DNA from: Deltaproteobacteria bacterium
GTDB taxonomy: Bacteria > UBA10199 > DSSB01
Reading direction: 5' to 3'
Assembly (NCBI GenBank): GCA_024233625.1
Contig: JACKPJ010000001.1
Location: 62,001 to 126,000, forward strand
DNA: 64,000 bases
This document shows positions 36,408-45,431 of this stretch, piece by piece. Numbering within the stretch: the first letter of the stretch is position 1; the number at the start of each line of letters is the position of its first letter. The notes below the pieces were generated by a model that saw only the letters and a program-made list of their open reading frames with translations, searched no databases and had not been told where the DNA came from. Position numbers and translations under genes: made by a program.

Positions 36408-37973
36408 CTAAAAATTCATTTTAAATTGATAATTAAGATTTGCCGTCAATTGAGGTGTCTCCATTTGTGCCAGTTGTAACTTTTGACTAAAATCCCAATT
36501 CACTGCTTGCCATCGGGTAAATTGATCTAAAACCCATACTCCAGATTGCCTAGAACCATTGCCAGACCTTCCATTTCCACCAAAAGGCAAATGAGCCTCA
36601 GCACCCGTTGTTGAGTTATTAATACTCGTCATACCAGCACCGATACTTTCCTTCCAACGATAGATATTTAATGGATTTTGCGTAAAAATTGCCGAAGAAA
36701 GGCCATAGCCCGTCCCATTCGCTAAGTCGATGGCTTCATCAAGATTCTGACAGGTCATCACGTTAAACAAAGGGCCAAAGGTTTCCGTCGAATAAATTTC
36801 ATCATCTGGCTGTACCTCATCAACGAGTGTCGGATGACAGAAATACCCCTGTTGAGGTCCTCTTCTTCCTACCCAATGCGGCCACGGATTCATTTTAGAA
36901 ATTCTTCCTTGAGTTTTTGTTAAGACACGGTGATGTTTTTTAATCAGCCTTTCCAAGTTAGAAAGATGGCCCTCCATAAATTTTTCACTAATCATAGGAC
37001 CATATAAAACTTCAGGATGCATTGGGTCACCAATTTTAATTAGAGAAATCTTCTTTAAAAGTTTATCTAAAAAATTCTTTTTGATTTTTTTATGTAAAAT
37101 CAAATTACCCAAAGAAGTGCAACGTTGTCCTGCAGTTCCTAAGCCTGACCAAAGCGTTGCCTCGACTGCCCAATCCAGATCCGCATCTTCCATCACAACT
37201 AAAGGGTTTTTACCTCCTAATTCTAAACAAGCGCTAATCAGGTGACGCCCACAAACTTCTCCAATATGACAACCTACCTCAGTCGAACCGGTAAAGCCAA
37301 ACTTATCAATGCCACCGTTCTTGACTTCGTCAACAAGCCATTGCCCTGTTGAATTTTCTCCTCCCCCAAACAAAACCTGAAAAACATCTGAAGGACAACC
37401 CGCTGCAGCAAGTAATTTCGCAAAATAAAGAGACGTAACGGGAGCGTCCTCTGGAGCCTTCCAAATACAAACATTTCCACAAAGCAGAGCGGGCACAAAA
37501 TACCATGAAGGCACTGCCACAGGAAAGTTTGCTGCCGTAATGCAAGCAAAAACACCTAGTGAACGGCGATAGGTGCTCAGTTCTTTCTGCGGCATCTCCG
37601 AAGGCACAGTCATCCCATACAGCCGCCTTCCCTCACTTGCAAAAAATTGGCAGGTATCAATCGCCTCTTGCACATCCCCTTGAGCCTCTCTAAAAGGCTT
37701 TCCCATTTCTCGAGTGATCACGCGGGACAAATCGTTTTTATGGCGGATGAGCAATTGACCAAAATTCGCAATCATGTTGGCTCGGGTCGGTGCAGGAACT
37801 TGTTTCCAGGAAGCATAAGCTTTTTTTGCATTTTGAATGGCACTCTTGATTTGAGCAGGAGTAGCTGCAGCAAATGTCGCAATCTGATCTCGATTATTTG
37901 CGGGATTGCTAGAAACAAAGGCATTTGCGCTTTTATGTTCTCTTTTGCCGGAAACCCATGAGAGAGCTTGCAT
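36408..37973 (-). CDS. NAD(P)-dependent aldehyde dehydrogenase
   Basis: ALDH superfamily enzyme of 521 residues that oxidises an aldehyde to its acid. Seen are the cofactor region TAANFPVAVPSWYFVPALLCGN, FGFTGSTEVG, the catalytic Glu in LELGGKNP and the catalytic Cys in GTAGQRCTS. Other typical motifs are ETFGPLFNV and LPFGGNGRSGNGSRQSG. The closest branch by eye is ALDH7/piperideine-6-carboxylate dehydrogenase-like, from NNSTTGAEAHLPFGG. The substrate is not decided. GGAGG precedes the ATG. Confidence 0.93.
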   Translation of the reverse strand: MQALSWVSGKREHKSANAFVSSNPANNRDQIATFAAATPAQIKSAIQNAKKAYASWKQVPAPTRANMIANFGQLLIRHKNDLSRVITREMGKPFREAQGDVQEAIDTCQFFASEGRRLYGMTVPSEMPQKELSTYRRSLGVFACITAANFPVAVPSWYFVPALLCGNVCIWKAPEDAPVTSLYFAKLLAAAGCPSDVFQVLFGGGENSTGQWLVDEVKNGGIDKFGFTGSTEVGCHIGEVCGRHLISACLELGGKNPLVVMEDADLDWAVEATLWSGLGTAGQRCTSLGNLILHKKIKKNFLDKLLKKISLIKIGDPMHPEVLYGPMISEKFMEGHLSNLERLIKKHHRVLTKTQGRISKMNPWPHWVGRRGPQQGYFCHPTLVDEVQPDDEIYSTETFGPLFNVMTCQNLDEAIDLANGTGYGLSSAIFTQNPLNIYRWKESIGAGMTSINNSTTGAEAHLPFGGNGRSGNGSRQSGVWVLDQFTRWQAVNWDFSQKLQLAQMETPQLTANLNYQFKMNF

Positions 37974-38230
37974 AAGCTATTCCTCCATTTTCTTTATTCT
38001 TCTTTATTGCAAAACAAATCATGTGACTCTGTTAAAAATAACTTTTATCAGATTTTCCAGAAATTACATGTATAAGTTTACCTTAAAATCCATGCATTGC
38101 GAAGATATTAAAGAAAAGACTTATTCAAACTTCGGAAAAGCTATAGTCATCCCTCTTAAAAAAGGGTATTATCAAACGATAAGAAAGCAACGATTATGGT
38201 CTCCCCAACGCGAAGGTTCCGGGCAGAGCA

Positions 38231-38249
38231 GGTCCCTCTTTAAGGGACC
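38231..38249 (-). terminator. Hairpin at the end of the HTTM operon
   Basis: GGTCCCT-cttta-AGGGACC forms a perfect 7-bp stem with a five-base loop that includes the stop codon of the HTTM gene. No long T-run follows on the minus strand, so it may be a weak terminator or an mRNA 3'-end stabiliser. Confidence 0.45.
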
Positions 38250-39724
38250 GCAGAATTGATAAATGGAGTAATCCATTTTTTATGATGAAAGCCTCGACTC
38301 TCTTTGGCTAGGTCAACTTTTGGATCAATCAACCTTTGGTTCATACGTCCATTGAGGGAAACATTTGTGTCAGCATACACCTCGATGTGCTTCAGACCTT
38401 TTGAACTAAAATCTTGTTCAATATGATGTGCCATTTGGAGTATCATATCTGGTTGAGTGGACATCTGTTTAAATTGATACGGCTGTAGATATTGGTTCGC
38501 ATTAACCAACCATCGTCTTCCTGTTTCAGGATCAACAACTCTAAAATCAATACTACCATTTTTTTCCATCAACATCACACGCCAAGAAAAGCGCAAGCCT
38601 TCCTCACCCCACATAACATCTCCGGGATAAAAAATATGACGTATCGGCAAAAAGAATTGTATGAAAAAATAAATTCCAAAAAAGCCTATCAAAATTTTTT
38701 GTTTTCTATTCACAAAAATTTTAGAAAAATGACCATTGTGTGTATTGGCTTGCACTAATCCTGTCTCTGATTTTTTCTCTGTCACTGTTTGTGTAATAAA
38801 GGAACTTGAACTTTTCACTTTTGATGAAACTTTCGAAATTCCAAAAAACGGTAAAAATCTTCTCAAGCGCTGGTAAAATATTTCGGGCCAATGCGTTGAA
38901 AAGAATACGGTTGTACTCACCATCATAATCCAAGGAAACATCCCAATGCGGAAAAGCCTCCAAGTTACCAGATGAAAAATAATCACCGCTAAATAAGCAA
39001 AGGCACGAGTACGCCGTCCCAATAGAAAAAAAGGAATCGTTAAATCAAAAATCGCACCCATCCAACTCATCGCATAAGCCACCCAAGCTTGATTAAACCA
39101 AGGACCTAAAATAGGAAAATCGACATTCATGGAAAGCCAGGTACGGAGAGGCTGAGCATGAAATAACCAATCGGAATTGAGCTTTGCTACTCCTGCAAAA
39201 AAATAAACCAGACCCATTTGCAAACGCAACACATAAAGCGGCCAAACAGGGACTTTTGTAGAATACAAGTGCGGTTTGCGCCAAGCATCAACCGACCACT
39301 TATGATGCAAAGGCATCAAAATCATGAGTCCAGAAATGAGTGAAATAAAATAATAATGATTAAGATAATTGGATTTATCGATGAGCTCCACATAAGTGAA
39401 ACCTAAAAAGAAAAGGAACATGCTCAAGCGATAATAAAAACCCAAGGAAATAAAGAGAGCCAAAAGAAACAGCACAATAAAGTGAGCATAAATGCCCCAC
39501 TCAGGCCAAGGCTTTACCCAATCAAAACCATAGAAAGTAAAAAAGAATTTGGGTTTGACATAAAGATCATAAACCCAACCCTTTAGCATAAAACGCAACA
39601 TACTAAAGGCCATCATCAAACCGAAGAAGATTCGAAAAATTGCAAGAGAACTTGCATGAATGGGTTGATAAAGTTTTTTTACAAACATTTTTAAGAATGC
39701 ATCCCGCTTCCTTGGAGATAACAT
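38240..39724 (-). CDS. HTTM protein, vitamin K-dependent carboxylase-like
   Basis: Integral membrane protein of the HTTM family, which includes animal gamma-glutamyl carboxylase. Four or more hydrophobic helices occupy roughly the first 300 residues, and a soluble C-terminal part follows. FFAGVAKLNSDWLF aligns with the segment that carries the catalytic lysine (human K218), and the lysine is kept. RHIFYPGDVMWGEEGLRFSWRVMLMEKNG is the conserved C-terminal region. The start is uncertain: TTG 39739, ATG 39724 or ATG 39688, none with a clear ribosome-binding site. It is the last gene of the imelysin-DUF1111-imelysin operon, so its carboxylase-type chemistry may act on those exported partners; this is inference. 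Confidence 0.85.
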   Translation of the reverse strand: MLSPRKRDAFLKMFVKKLYQPIHASSLAIFRIFFGLMMAFSMLRFMLKGWVYDLYVKPKFFFTFYGFDWVKPWPEWGIYAHFIVLFLLALFISLGFYYRLSMFLFFLGFTYVELIDKSNYLNHYYFISLISGLMILMPLHHKWSVDAWRKPHLYSTKVPVWPLYVLRLQMGLVYFFAGVAKLNSDWLFHAQPLRTWLSMNVDFPILGPWFNQAWVAYAMSWMGAIFDLTIPFFLLGRRTRAFAYLAVIIFHLVTWRLFRIGMFPWIMMVSTTVFFSTHWPEIFYQRLRRFLPFFGISKVSSKVKSSSSFITQTVTEKKSETGLVQANTHNGHFSKIFVNRKQKILIGFFGIYFFIQFFLPIRHIFYPGDVMWGEEGLRFSWRVMLMEKNGSIDFRVVDPETGRRWLVNANQYLQPYQFKQMSTQPDMILQMAHHIEQDFSSKGLKHIEVYADTNVSLNGRMNQRLIDPKVDLAKESRGFHHKKWITPFINSAVP

Positions 39725-39769
39725 TAAGAGGCCATTCAAATATTAATCATTTAGTCACTTTAAAAAATA

Positions 39770-40960
39770 CTAATCACCATCGTTATCACTAAACTTCGTC
39801 GTCACTCCAAGTAAACTAGCCAAAGGACCATAAAGATAATCACGCAGAGTTTTAATCTTTTCGTAAGCATTTTCAATGCTGGCGGGATTTTCGGTTAAAG
39901 CATCATGTAAGGAACCAGGAACTGCTTCCATTCCTTCAATAGCATCGACAATCAGCTGATCGAGAACTTCAGAGGCATTGACATTTTTTTCTTTGACTAA
40001 ATCTTGTATACCTAGTCCCTGATGTACTCCATAATCTCCACGATAGAGACTTTGCATGCCTTTGAGTTCGACAACAATACTCTCTTTCGAATAACGCGCA
40101 TAAGGACTTTCGACTGTTTCGGGAAGAGGAACATCACTACCCGATTTTAAACCGATAGGCTGAGCTAATTTTAAATCTCTAATATAATCTACACTAAAGG
40201 CCCACTCATTAACCATCAAATTGATCGCATCATGAAGTGTCGCAAAGCTGCTTCCACTTTGACCTGCACTGTAAAATTGCTTCGCATAATTTTCACCTTC
40301 TGCTGACCAGGCATCATGCAAAGCCGTGCTTTGTTTTTGTAATTCTGAGCCAATGGCAACAAGAAAATTACAACGACGGGCTGCGTTTTCATTTTGTGTA
40401 AAAAAATCAAGAATCTTCTGGGAATCTCCTGCGCCATCAAACAGTAAATATTCGATTGCAGGAACCCCACGTGTACTCACCCCACCCGCTAAACCCGCAA
40501 GCACTTCAGGACTAAATTCTTCGTTATTTGAAATTGCCGATTCGATAAAATCGGGTTCAGTTGGCCAAAAATGAATTTCATTATCAAAATTTTGATCGTG
40601 ATAGGGTCCAAAACCAAAAGATTCGGTTCGAGAAAGCTTTTCTTGAGTCGTTTTCCACTCAGCCTGAGCTTGACCAAGTTTGTCTAAATCAGGACTTTCA
40701 CAAAAAGCCACAAGACTTGTTTGCAATTCGCCGGTTGCCTCCTTGAAATCTGCATAACTTGGAATAATTACATTCTCGCTAAGTTCTTTTAGCATTTGAT
40801 TTTGATCCAAATTACCTGATGGAGAGGGACCACCAGAACCACTACCTGAGCTTCCACAAGCCAGATAAAGAACAGGTGAAATTATAATTGAAGAAACCAC
40901 GACGGATTTGAGTATTTTGTTCAAAGTAAATTTTGAAGAGAGACAGTTAAATTTAAACAT
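39770..40960 (-). CDS. Imelysin family lipoprotein, GxPxxE type
   Basis: Imelysin (peptidase M75, EfeO/IrpA-like) proteins are periplasmic and linked to iron uptake; peptidase activity is doubtful. A lipoprotein signal ends LYLAC (Cys35) and a Ser/Gly linker follows. The core has ATGELQTSLVAFCESPDLDKLGQAQAEWK and RGVPAIEYLLFDG, the GxPxxE form of the GxHxxE signature. The C-terminal half repeats the helical-bundle pattern (SLYRGDYG, LKTLRDYLYGPLASLLGV). The 396-residue length is usual. It lies 12 bases after the DUF1111 gene and is translated from AAGGAA. Confidence 0.92.
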   Translation of the reverse strand: MFKFNCLSSKFTLNKILKSVVVSSIIISPVLYLACGSSGSGSGGPSPSGNLDQNQMLKELSENVIIPSYADFKEATGELQTSLVAFCESPDLDKLGQAQAEWKTTQEKLSRTESFGFGPYHDQNFDNEIHFWPTEPDFIESAISNNEEFSPEVLAGLAGGVSTRGVPAIEYLLFDGAGDSQKILDFFTQNENAARRCNFLVAIGSELQKQSTALHDAWSAEGENYAKQFYSAGQSGSSFATLHDAINLMVNEWAFSVDYIRDLKLAQPIGLKSGSDVPLPETVESPYARYSKESIVVELKGMQSLYRGDYGVHQGLGIQDLVKEKNVNASEVLDQLIVDAIEGMEAVPGSLHDALTENPASIENAYEKIKTLRDYLYGPLASLLGVTTKFSDNDGD

Positions 40961-40972
40961 ATGTATTCCTTC

Positions 40973-42418
40973 CTAAAGTGATCCTAAAAATTTGATCAAG
41001 GCTTCTCTTTCGATTTTATTGAGCTGCCTAAATTTTTCTTTGGCTTCTGTTGCTTCACCACCATGCCATAAAATTGCTTCGGCAAAACCTCGAGCGCGTC
41101 CATCATGTAAAAGATGATTGTGACCGTTAACCGTTTTAATCAGGCCAATACCCCAGAGAGGAGGTGTACGCCATTCACTACCATCCGCTTCAAAATCGGG
41201 GCGACCATCTGCCAAACCCGGCCCCATATCATGCAAAAGCAAATCAGTATAGGGTCGAATCGTCTGACCCGCAAGTTGTGAAACAGGATAGTCCAGGCTT
41301 GTCACATGCTGAGGAGTGTGACATTTTGTACAACCGATCTTTTTAAATAAAACCTTACCCTCCAAAACTGTCGGATCAGTCCAATTTCTGCGTGCAGGGA
41401 CTGCCAAAGTCTGACTGTAAAATGTTACTAAATCAAAAACATCTTCTTGAAGCTCAGGACTTCCCCCATTGGGAGATTCTAAACATTCTAACTGTGCAGG
41501 AGGACAATTTTCATTAGGAAAGAAACTAGAAGTGATTCCAATATCTCCCAAAAATGCTCCAGCAACCTGCTGGCGGACACTCGGCTGATTGGCCTTCCAG
41601 CCAAAGCGGCCTACTTGCTTACTTTGGGAAGCAACATCCCAGACATAATTTAAGCGACCAGAGATTCCATCACCGTCCAGATCTTCTGGATCCGATAAAG
41701 ACTGCAAAGTCGATTCGGGAATAGCTTCGAGTAAACCCATTCCAATCATTTGTGGGGCAATTCGTGGAGAAATCATCACATCAGGATCAAGTTCTCCAAA
41801 GTTTAAATCTTCAACTGAATAAATCGGCTGCCGCAAACTATAGCTTTCACCATCGACATAAGTCCCTAAAACCTCTTCATAGCCCACAGAAACAGATGCT
41901 TCAGGTAAAATATTTAATATAGAGCGGTTTTGAATTTGATCTCCATAATGGGGATCTCCTAAGGGTGCACCTTCCGGAGTCTCTCCAGGAATACTGATTC
42001 GCAAAAGCAGTGCAATAGGCTCTTCATCGGGATTTAACGGAGCCGCTCCACGTCCATCTTTAGCATGACAAGAAGCACAACTATTTGCATTAAAGGTTGG
42101 CCCTAAACCGTCTCGAGCTTTTGTACTGGCAGGAGCTGAGACCCAATCTTGTTCAAAAAAAGAATTCCCCAACTTAAAATCAGATTGCTGGGCTAAAGTT
42201 AGATTTTTAGCAAACTTAGAAAAAGCTTCATTCGTATTGATAAAAACTGTCGTATCTCCACCTGAAAACTCTTCATTTATTTCTAGGCGTGGATCGACAT
42301 TAGCATTTCCATTGATGCTACCCTCTGTGCCGCCACAGCTTTGTGTCAATACAACAATCATTCCAATAGTAAGTCTACAGAAAGTCTTAGAAAACATTTT
42401 TTTCATAAATAACAACAT
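40973..42418 (-). CDS. Di-haem c-type protein of DUF1111 (thiol oxidoreductase-like) family
   Basis: Exported c-type cytochrome of the DUF1111 family, distantly related to di-haem peroxidases. A lipoprotein signal ends LTQSC. Two haem-binding motifs are present, CASCHAKDG in the first quarter and CTKCHTPQH in the last third, plus the family's FRDPRTPPLWG-like WRTPPLWGIGL and HDGRARGFAEAILWHGGEA segments. It sits between two imelysin genes, the usual context in iron-regulated clusters. It probably transfers electrons to or from iron bound by the imelysins. Start choices 42418 and 42406 are both open. Confidence 0.92.
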   Translation of the reverse strand: MLLFMKKMFSKTFCRLTIGMIVVLTQSCGGTEGSINGNANVDPRLEINEEFSGGDTTVFINTNEAFSKFAKNLTLAQQSDFKLGNSFFEQDWVSAPASTKARDGLGPTFNANSCASCHAKDGRGAAPLNPDEEPIALLLRISIPGETPEGAPLGDPHYGDQIQNRSILNILPEASVSVGYEEVLGTYVDGESYSLRQPIYSVEDLNFGELDPDVMISPRIAPQMIGMGLLEAIPESTLQSLSDPEDLDGDGISGRLNYVWDVASQSKQVGRFGWKANQPSVRQQVAGAFLGDIGITSSFFPNENCPPAQLECLESPNGGSPELQEDVFDLVTFYSQTLAVPARRNWTDPTVLEGKVLFKKIGCTKCHTPQHVTSLDYPVSQLAGQTIRPYTDLLLHDMGPGLADGRPDFEADGSEWRTPPLWGIGLIKTVNGHNHLLHDGRARGFAEAILWHGGEATEAKEKFRQLNKIEREALIKFLGSL

Positions 42419-42520
42419 CAAACTATAGAAATAAGGTTTAACTTGAGCGAATCACAAATTCCAAATTTTTAAGTGCCTTCAAATTCACGGAAATTTGAAT
42501 TTTTATGAAGCAGCCTACAA

Positions 42521-43747
42521 CTACTCAGTTTCCACACTATTAAGATTAATTCCTAATGTTACTGCAGCGTCAGGCAAAAGATCTCCAAAAGCAACCAAGG
42601 CATCGATGGCTTTTTGGATATTTTCTCGAGAATCTACATCTATGATTTGTTGATCAAAAGCCATTCCGTTTTTCGCTTTTTGATCAATCAAATGAATGGC
42701 ATCTTCAGCTTTTTGCAATTCCTCAAGCATCTTGCTATTCAGTTCTGCTGCACTAATTTGGAAAAGATCTTGGAGTCCCTTTCCTTCTATCCAAGTACCA
42801 TCGGACTTTTGATATTCACCCAAGTAGACATTCTGAATACCTCGAAAATTATTTAGAATGTCACGGTGGGTATTATCACTAAAACAGGAATGCTCGTCTT
42901 CCTGATCTTGTTTGAGCAATGCAACTTCCATACGCTCACCCGAAAGCTCCGAACGGGAAAGAGAACCAATACCAACAATAATACGGCGCAAAGCTTCATC
43001 AACATTTAGCTTCAAAAAGTTTTGACGATAGTTATTTTGAATTTCAGAGGACCAAGCATTATTGACATACTCTAAATCAGATACCAATACATTAGCAACC
43101 GTATTGAGATAAACTCCACGACGCTCTTGATTTGCTGCAGTTCCTTCACCACCTGAAATATAATCCGTATAAGGACGTAAACCGGCATCTTGAGGATTTT
43201 CGTTATGATCTTGACCCCAAAGTAAAAATTCAATCGCATGATAACCCGTTGTCACAGCAGCTTCATCAAGTTGTGTATTCAGTTCAACGAGGCTTTCTGC
43301 AGTGATTTCAATATTAAGATCATTAATGATACCTGCATTTTCTTTATCTTGGACATAGTCAATAGTGGCTTCATCGAGCGGCCAAGAATTGATTTGGCTT
43401 TCTGGCCCTTCATTCGGCGCATCAATCGGACCATCATAAAAGCGATAAGCTTCGGTCTGACCATAGGGCTCTCGAGAGTTTCTCCAGGCACTTTTAGCTG
43501 CGTTGAAGTTATCTTCCGAAGGCTCACTAACAAAAATATTAATAGCTTCTTCAAGTTGAATGGCTTTTTGAAGCGTATCTTCATAGCTTGCTGAAACAAG
43601 ATTAACATAGTTGCTCACTACTTGCTCTTTGAGTTGAGGAATTTCATTTTGACTTTGATCAATTGGAGTTTCATCACTTCCCGAACAAGCACCTAAAAAA
43701 CTCAACAAAATAAGCGCTACACAAGACTTTCTAAAATATTTTTTCAT
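42521..43747 (-). CDS. Imelysin family lipoprotein, GxHxxE type
   Basis: First gene of the operon. The lipoprotein signal ends LGAC (Cys21). The imelysin core is full length (408 residues) with EAINIFVSEPSEDNFNAAKSAWRNSREPYGQTEAYRFYDGPID and GYHAIEFLLWGQDHN, the canonical GxHxxE metal-binding-like motif. The second half has SGERMEVALLKQDQEDEHSCFSDNTHRD, typical of IrpA-like imelysins, which bind iron or an iron complex in the periplasm. GGAGAAAG precedes the ATG, and Fur-like sites lie 65-180 bp upstream. Confidence 0.94.
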   Translation of the reverse strand: MKKYFRKSCVALILLSFLGACSGSDETPIDQSQNEIPQLKEQVVSNYVNLVSASYEDTLQKAIQLEEAINIFVSEPSEDNFNAAKSAWRNSREPYGQTEAYRFYDGPIDAPNEGPESQINSWPLDEATIDYVQDKENAGIINDLNIEITAESLVELNTQLDEAAVTTGYHAIEFLLWGQDHNENPQDAGLRPYTDYISGGEGTAANQERRGVYLNTVANVLVSDLEYVNNAWSSEIQNNYRQNFLKLNVDEALRRIIVGIGSLSRSELSGERMEVALLKQDQEDEHSCFSDNTHRDILNNFRGIQNVYLGEYQKSDGTWIEGKGLQDLFQISAAELNSKMLEELQKAEDAIHLIDQKAKNGMAFDQQIIDVDSRENIQKAIDALVAFGDLLPDAAVTLGINLNSVETE

Positions 43748-43811
43748 ATCAAAACTTTCTCCATCAATTTATTTTATGATTCCCCTCAAATAAGAAATTT
43801 AAACTTTTAAA

Positions 43812-43826
43812 TGAAAGTTATTTTCA
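43812..43826 (-). promoter_or_regulatory. Candidate Fur box 1 upstream of the imelysin operon
   Basis: On the minus strand TGAAAATAACTTTCA matches the Fur 7-1-7 consensus TGATAATNATTATCA at 11 of 14 fixed positions. An additional GATAAT lies directly beside it. It is 65 bp upstream of the first imelysin start, a normal position for iron repression. Confidence 0.55.
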
Positions 43827-43914
43827 ATAAGATAATAAATAAAAAAGTCTAACTAAAGTTAATTAAACATTATGTCAATACAATTTTTGTTTAAAAAAAT
43901 GAAATCCTATAAAA

Positions 43915-43929
43915 TGAAAAATGTTTTCA
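43915..43929. promoter_or_regulatory. Candidate Fur box 2
   Basis: TGAAAA-atg-TTTTCA is a perfect inverted repeat, closely like box 1, with 10 of 14 matches to the Fur 7-1-7 consensus. It lies 168 bp upstream of the imelysin start. Two similar sites in one leader make chance less likely. Confidence 0.45.
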
Positions 43930-43951
43930 ATTAAATTTTTAATAAAAAAAT

Positions 43952-43986
43952 AAAAACCCCAGATTGGTTTCAAACCTGGGGTTTAA
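43952..43986. terminator. GC hairpin terminator upstream of the imelysin operon
   Basis: AAACCCCA and TGGGGTTT pair as the base of a stem, with inner GGTTT/AAACC partly pairing. A-rich and T/A-rich flanks are present. The hairpin would insulate the imelysin operon from the Rsm22-like gene reading leftwards from 45300. Confidence 0.65.
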
Positions 43987-44103
43987 AAATTTAAGAATAA
44001 AAAAAATAAGAGATTAGTATCACTTATTGATATTTAAAAATTTTCATTTGTTTAAATGAATAACTTAGGAACATATCCTGAGTACTCTGTCTTATCTTCT
44101 ATA

Positions 44104-45300
44104 TCATTTAACAATTTTTATACGAGATTGCTTTTCTAACTTTGCATTAAAGCGAGTGATAAACTTTTCATCTAAAGAATGCTCCCATTGCAAAATATCC
44201 CCTCTTCGACTTTGGTCCAAATCCTGATTTTTTACTGAACGATCTCTATCTAACCTCATCAAACGAACACCGCCACTCAAACCACAAAGCGAAACTTCCG
44301 TTTTACCACGCGTCACCATACGATTACTGACCATGCGAAAATAATCATGGGGGTACTGTTTAGCATAAGAGCCACTCTTAGCTAAAATCAAGTAAGCTAA
44401 TTTAAGATGACGATTATCATTCCCAATGAAACGATCGAGCTTTTGTAAATAAGTGGGCTCTTTCCAATCTGCATAAAAATGGCACCAGTCATGACGCGTA
44501 CTTGCTAGCATGGGACATATTTTCTGATGTAGACAAGGTGCCAATACTTCCCAAGATTCCTCAATCAGATGATCCCGCAGGGCCATCAACTCACGCGTCG
44601 GCCTTTTTAGTGCAGGTTCGATAATGGCTACTAAACCTTGATCCGTTAGATGCTGTGACAAAAATGGATGAAGCCACTCAGCGCGCTCCAAAGCTCCCAA
44701 GCTCGTCATTTCGTTAATGACATGATGAAAAATAATCAAATCAAATCTTTGCTGAAATCGGGCTTTCAATAGATTTTTAGATTCCAAACGCGCAGAAGTT
44801 TTTTTTATCAGCTTTTCATTCTCTTGCCAATTTTTTAGCAAGTCTTGGGCTGAGCCTAAGATTTTTCTATTTTGATCTAGTAAATGAATTTCTACTTCCG
44901 CCTCTTTATTTTTTTGACTAAGACAGTGCAAAAAAGCCAAGCTAGCCGAGGCTGGGCCACAACCTAAATCAAGCAATTTAAAATTCGATCGCTGCCAAAA
45001 TGATTTGGGAAATTTCTGAAAAACAAAACAAGCTTTAGAAAAATTTATGGGAAGAAAATAAAGTAAGTAAGCAATGTGCCAAGGCAAATGATTCAGATAA
45101 CCCGAGGGAAGCTCAGCACGCTCTTTCGTAAAAAGATCAGAAAGCTGACGAACAGCTTTTGAAAAAAAACGCAGATCTTTATCATTAAAATCTTGCGCAT
45201 CCTTCGCAAAAACGGACTTCTTTTGAGCCGCTAATGTTCTTATATAAGATAAAAGAACTTTCTCTAAACTTTTGGGAAATTCTAACACAGGGAGACACAA
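44104..45300 (-). CDS. Rsm22-like small-ribosomal-subunit methyltransferase
   Basis: SAM-dependent methyltransferase of the Rsm22 family, known from mitochondrial ribosome assembly and also found in bacteria. The SAM motif is LLDLGCGPASASLAFL, followed by DLIIFHHVINEM. The C-terminal CPMLASTRHDWCHF and HLKLAYLILAK are typical Rsm22 segments, with cysteines that may bind a metal cluster. The 398 residues fit. The only start near the family's usual position is TTG at 45300, which has a weak ribosome-binding site. Confidence 0.82.
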   Translation of the reverse strand: MCLPVLEFPKSLEKVLLSYIRTLAAQKKSVFAKDAQDFNDKDLRFFSKAVRQLSDLFTKERAELPSGYLNHLPWHIAYLLYFLPINFSKACFVFQKFPKSFWQRSNFKLLDLGCGPASASLAFLHCLSQKNKEAEVEIHLLDQNRKILGSAQDLLKNWQENEKLIKKTSARLESKNLLKARFQQRFDLIIFHHVINEMTSLGALERAEWLHPFLSQHLTDQGLVAIIEPALKRPTRELMALRDHLIEESWEVLAPCLHQKICPMLASTRHDWCHFYADWKEPTYLQKLDRFIGNDNRHLKLAYLILAKSGSYAKQYPHDYFRMVSNRMVTRGKTEVSLCGLSGGVRLMRLDRDRSVKNQDLDQSRRGDILQWEHSLDEKFITRFNAKLEKQSRIKIVK

Positions 45301-45431
45301 GCCTATTCAGCAATAAGAGTCAATGGAGTTCTGATAATTTTTTTTTAGCTAACTCACTTAATTAACGTTATCTCCAAGTTTTATAAAAAAGGGGGATAGA
45401 CTTCTTAAAACAATAATTGTAGGTAATCAGC

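Larger units (their letters stand above)
43748..44103. other. Intergenic region with Fur-like sites and terminator
   Basis: This AT-rich region contains two similar inverted repeats (43812-43826, 43915-43929) and a GC hairpin (43952-43986). Sequence 44000-44100 shows no feature. Confidence 0.55.

Noticed and set aside
37906..38259. 117-codon plus-strand ORF between aldehyde dehydrogenase and HTTM genes
   Set aside because: It runs antisense into both neighbours, with no recognisable domain and no ribosome-binding site; treated as chance.
39770..43747. The two imelysins as a recent tandem duplication
   Set aside because: They belong to different signature types (GxHxxE and GxPxxE), share little sequence by eye and flank a cytochrome gene, so an ancient paired arrangement is more likely.
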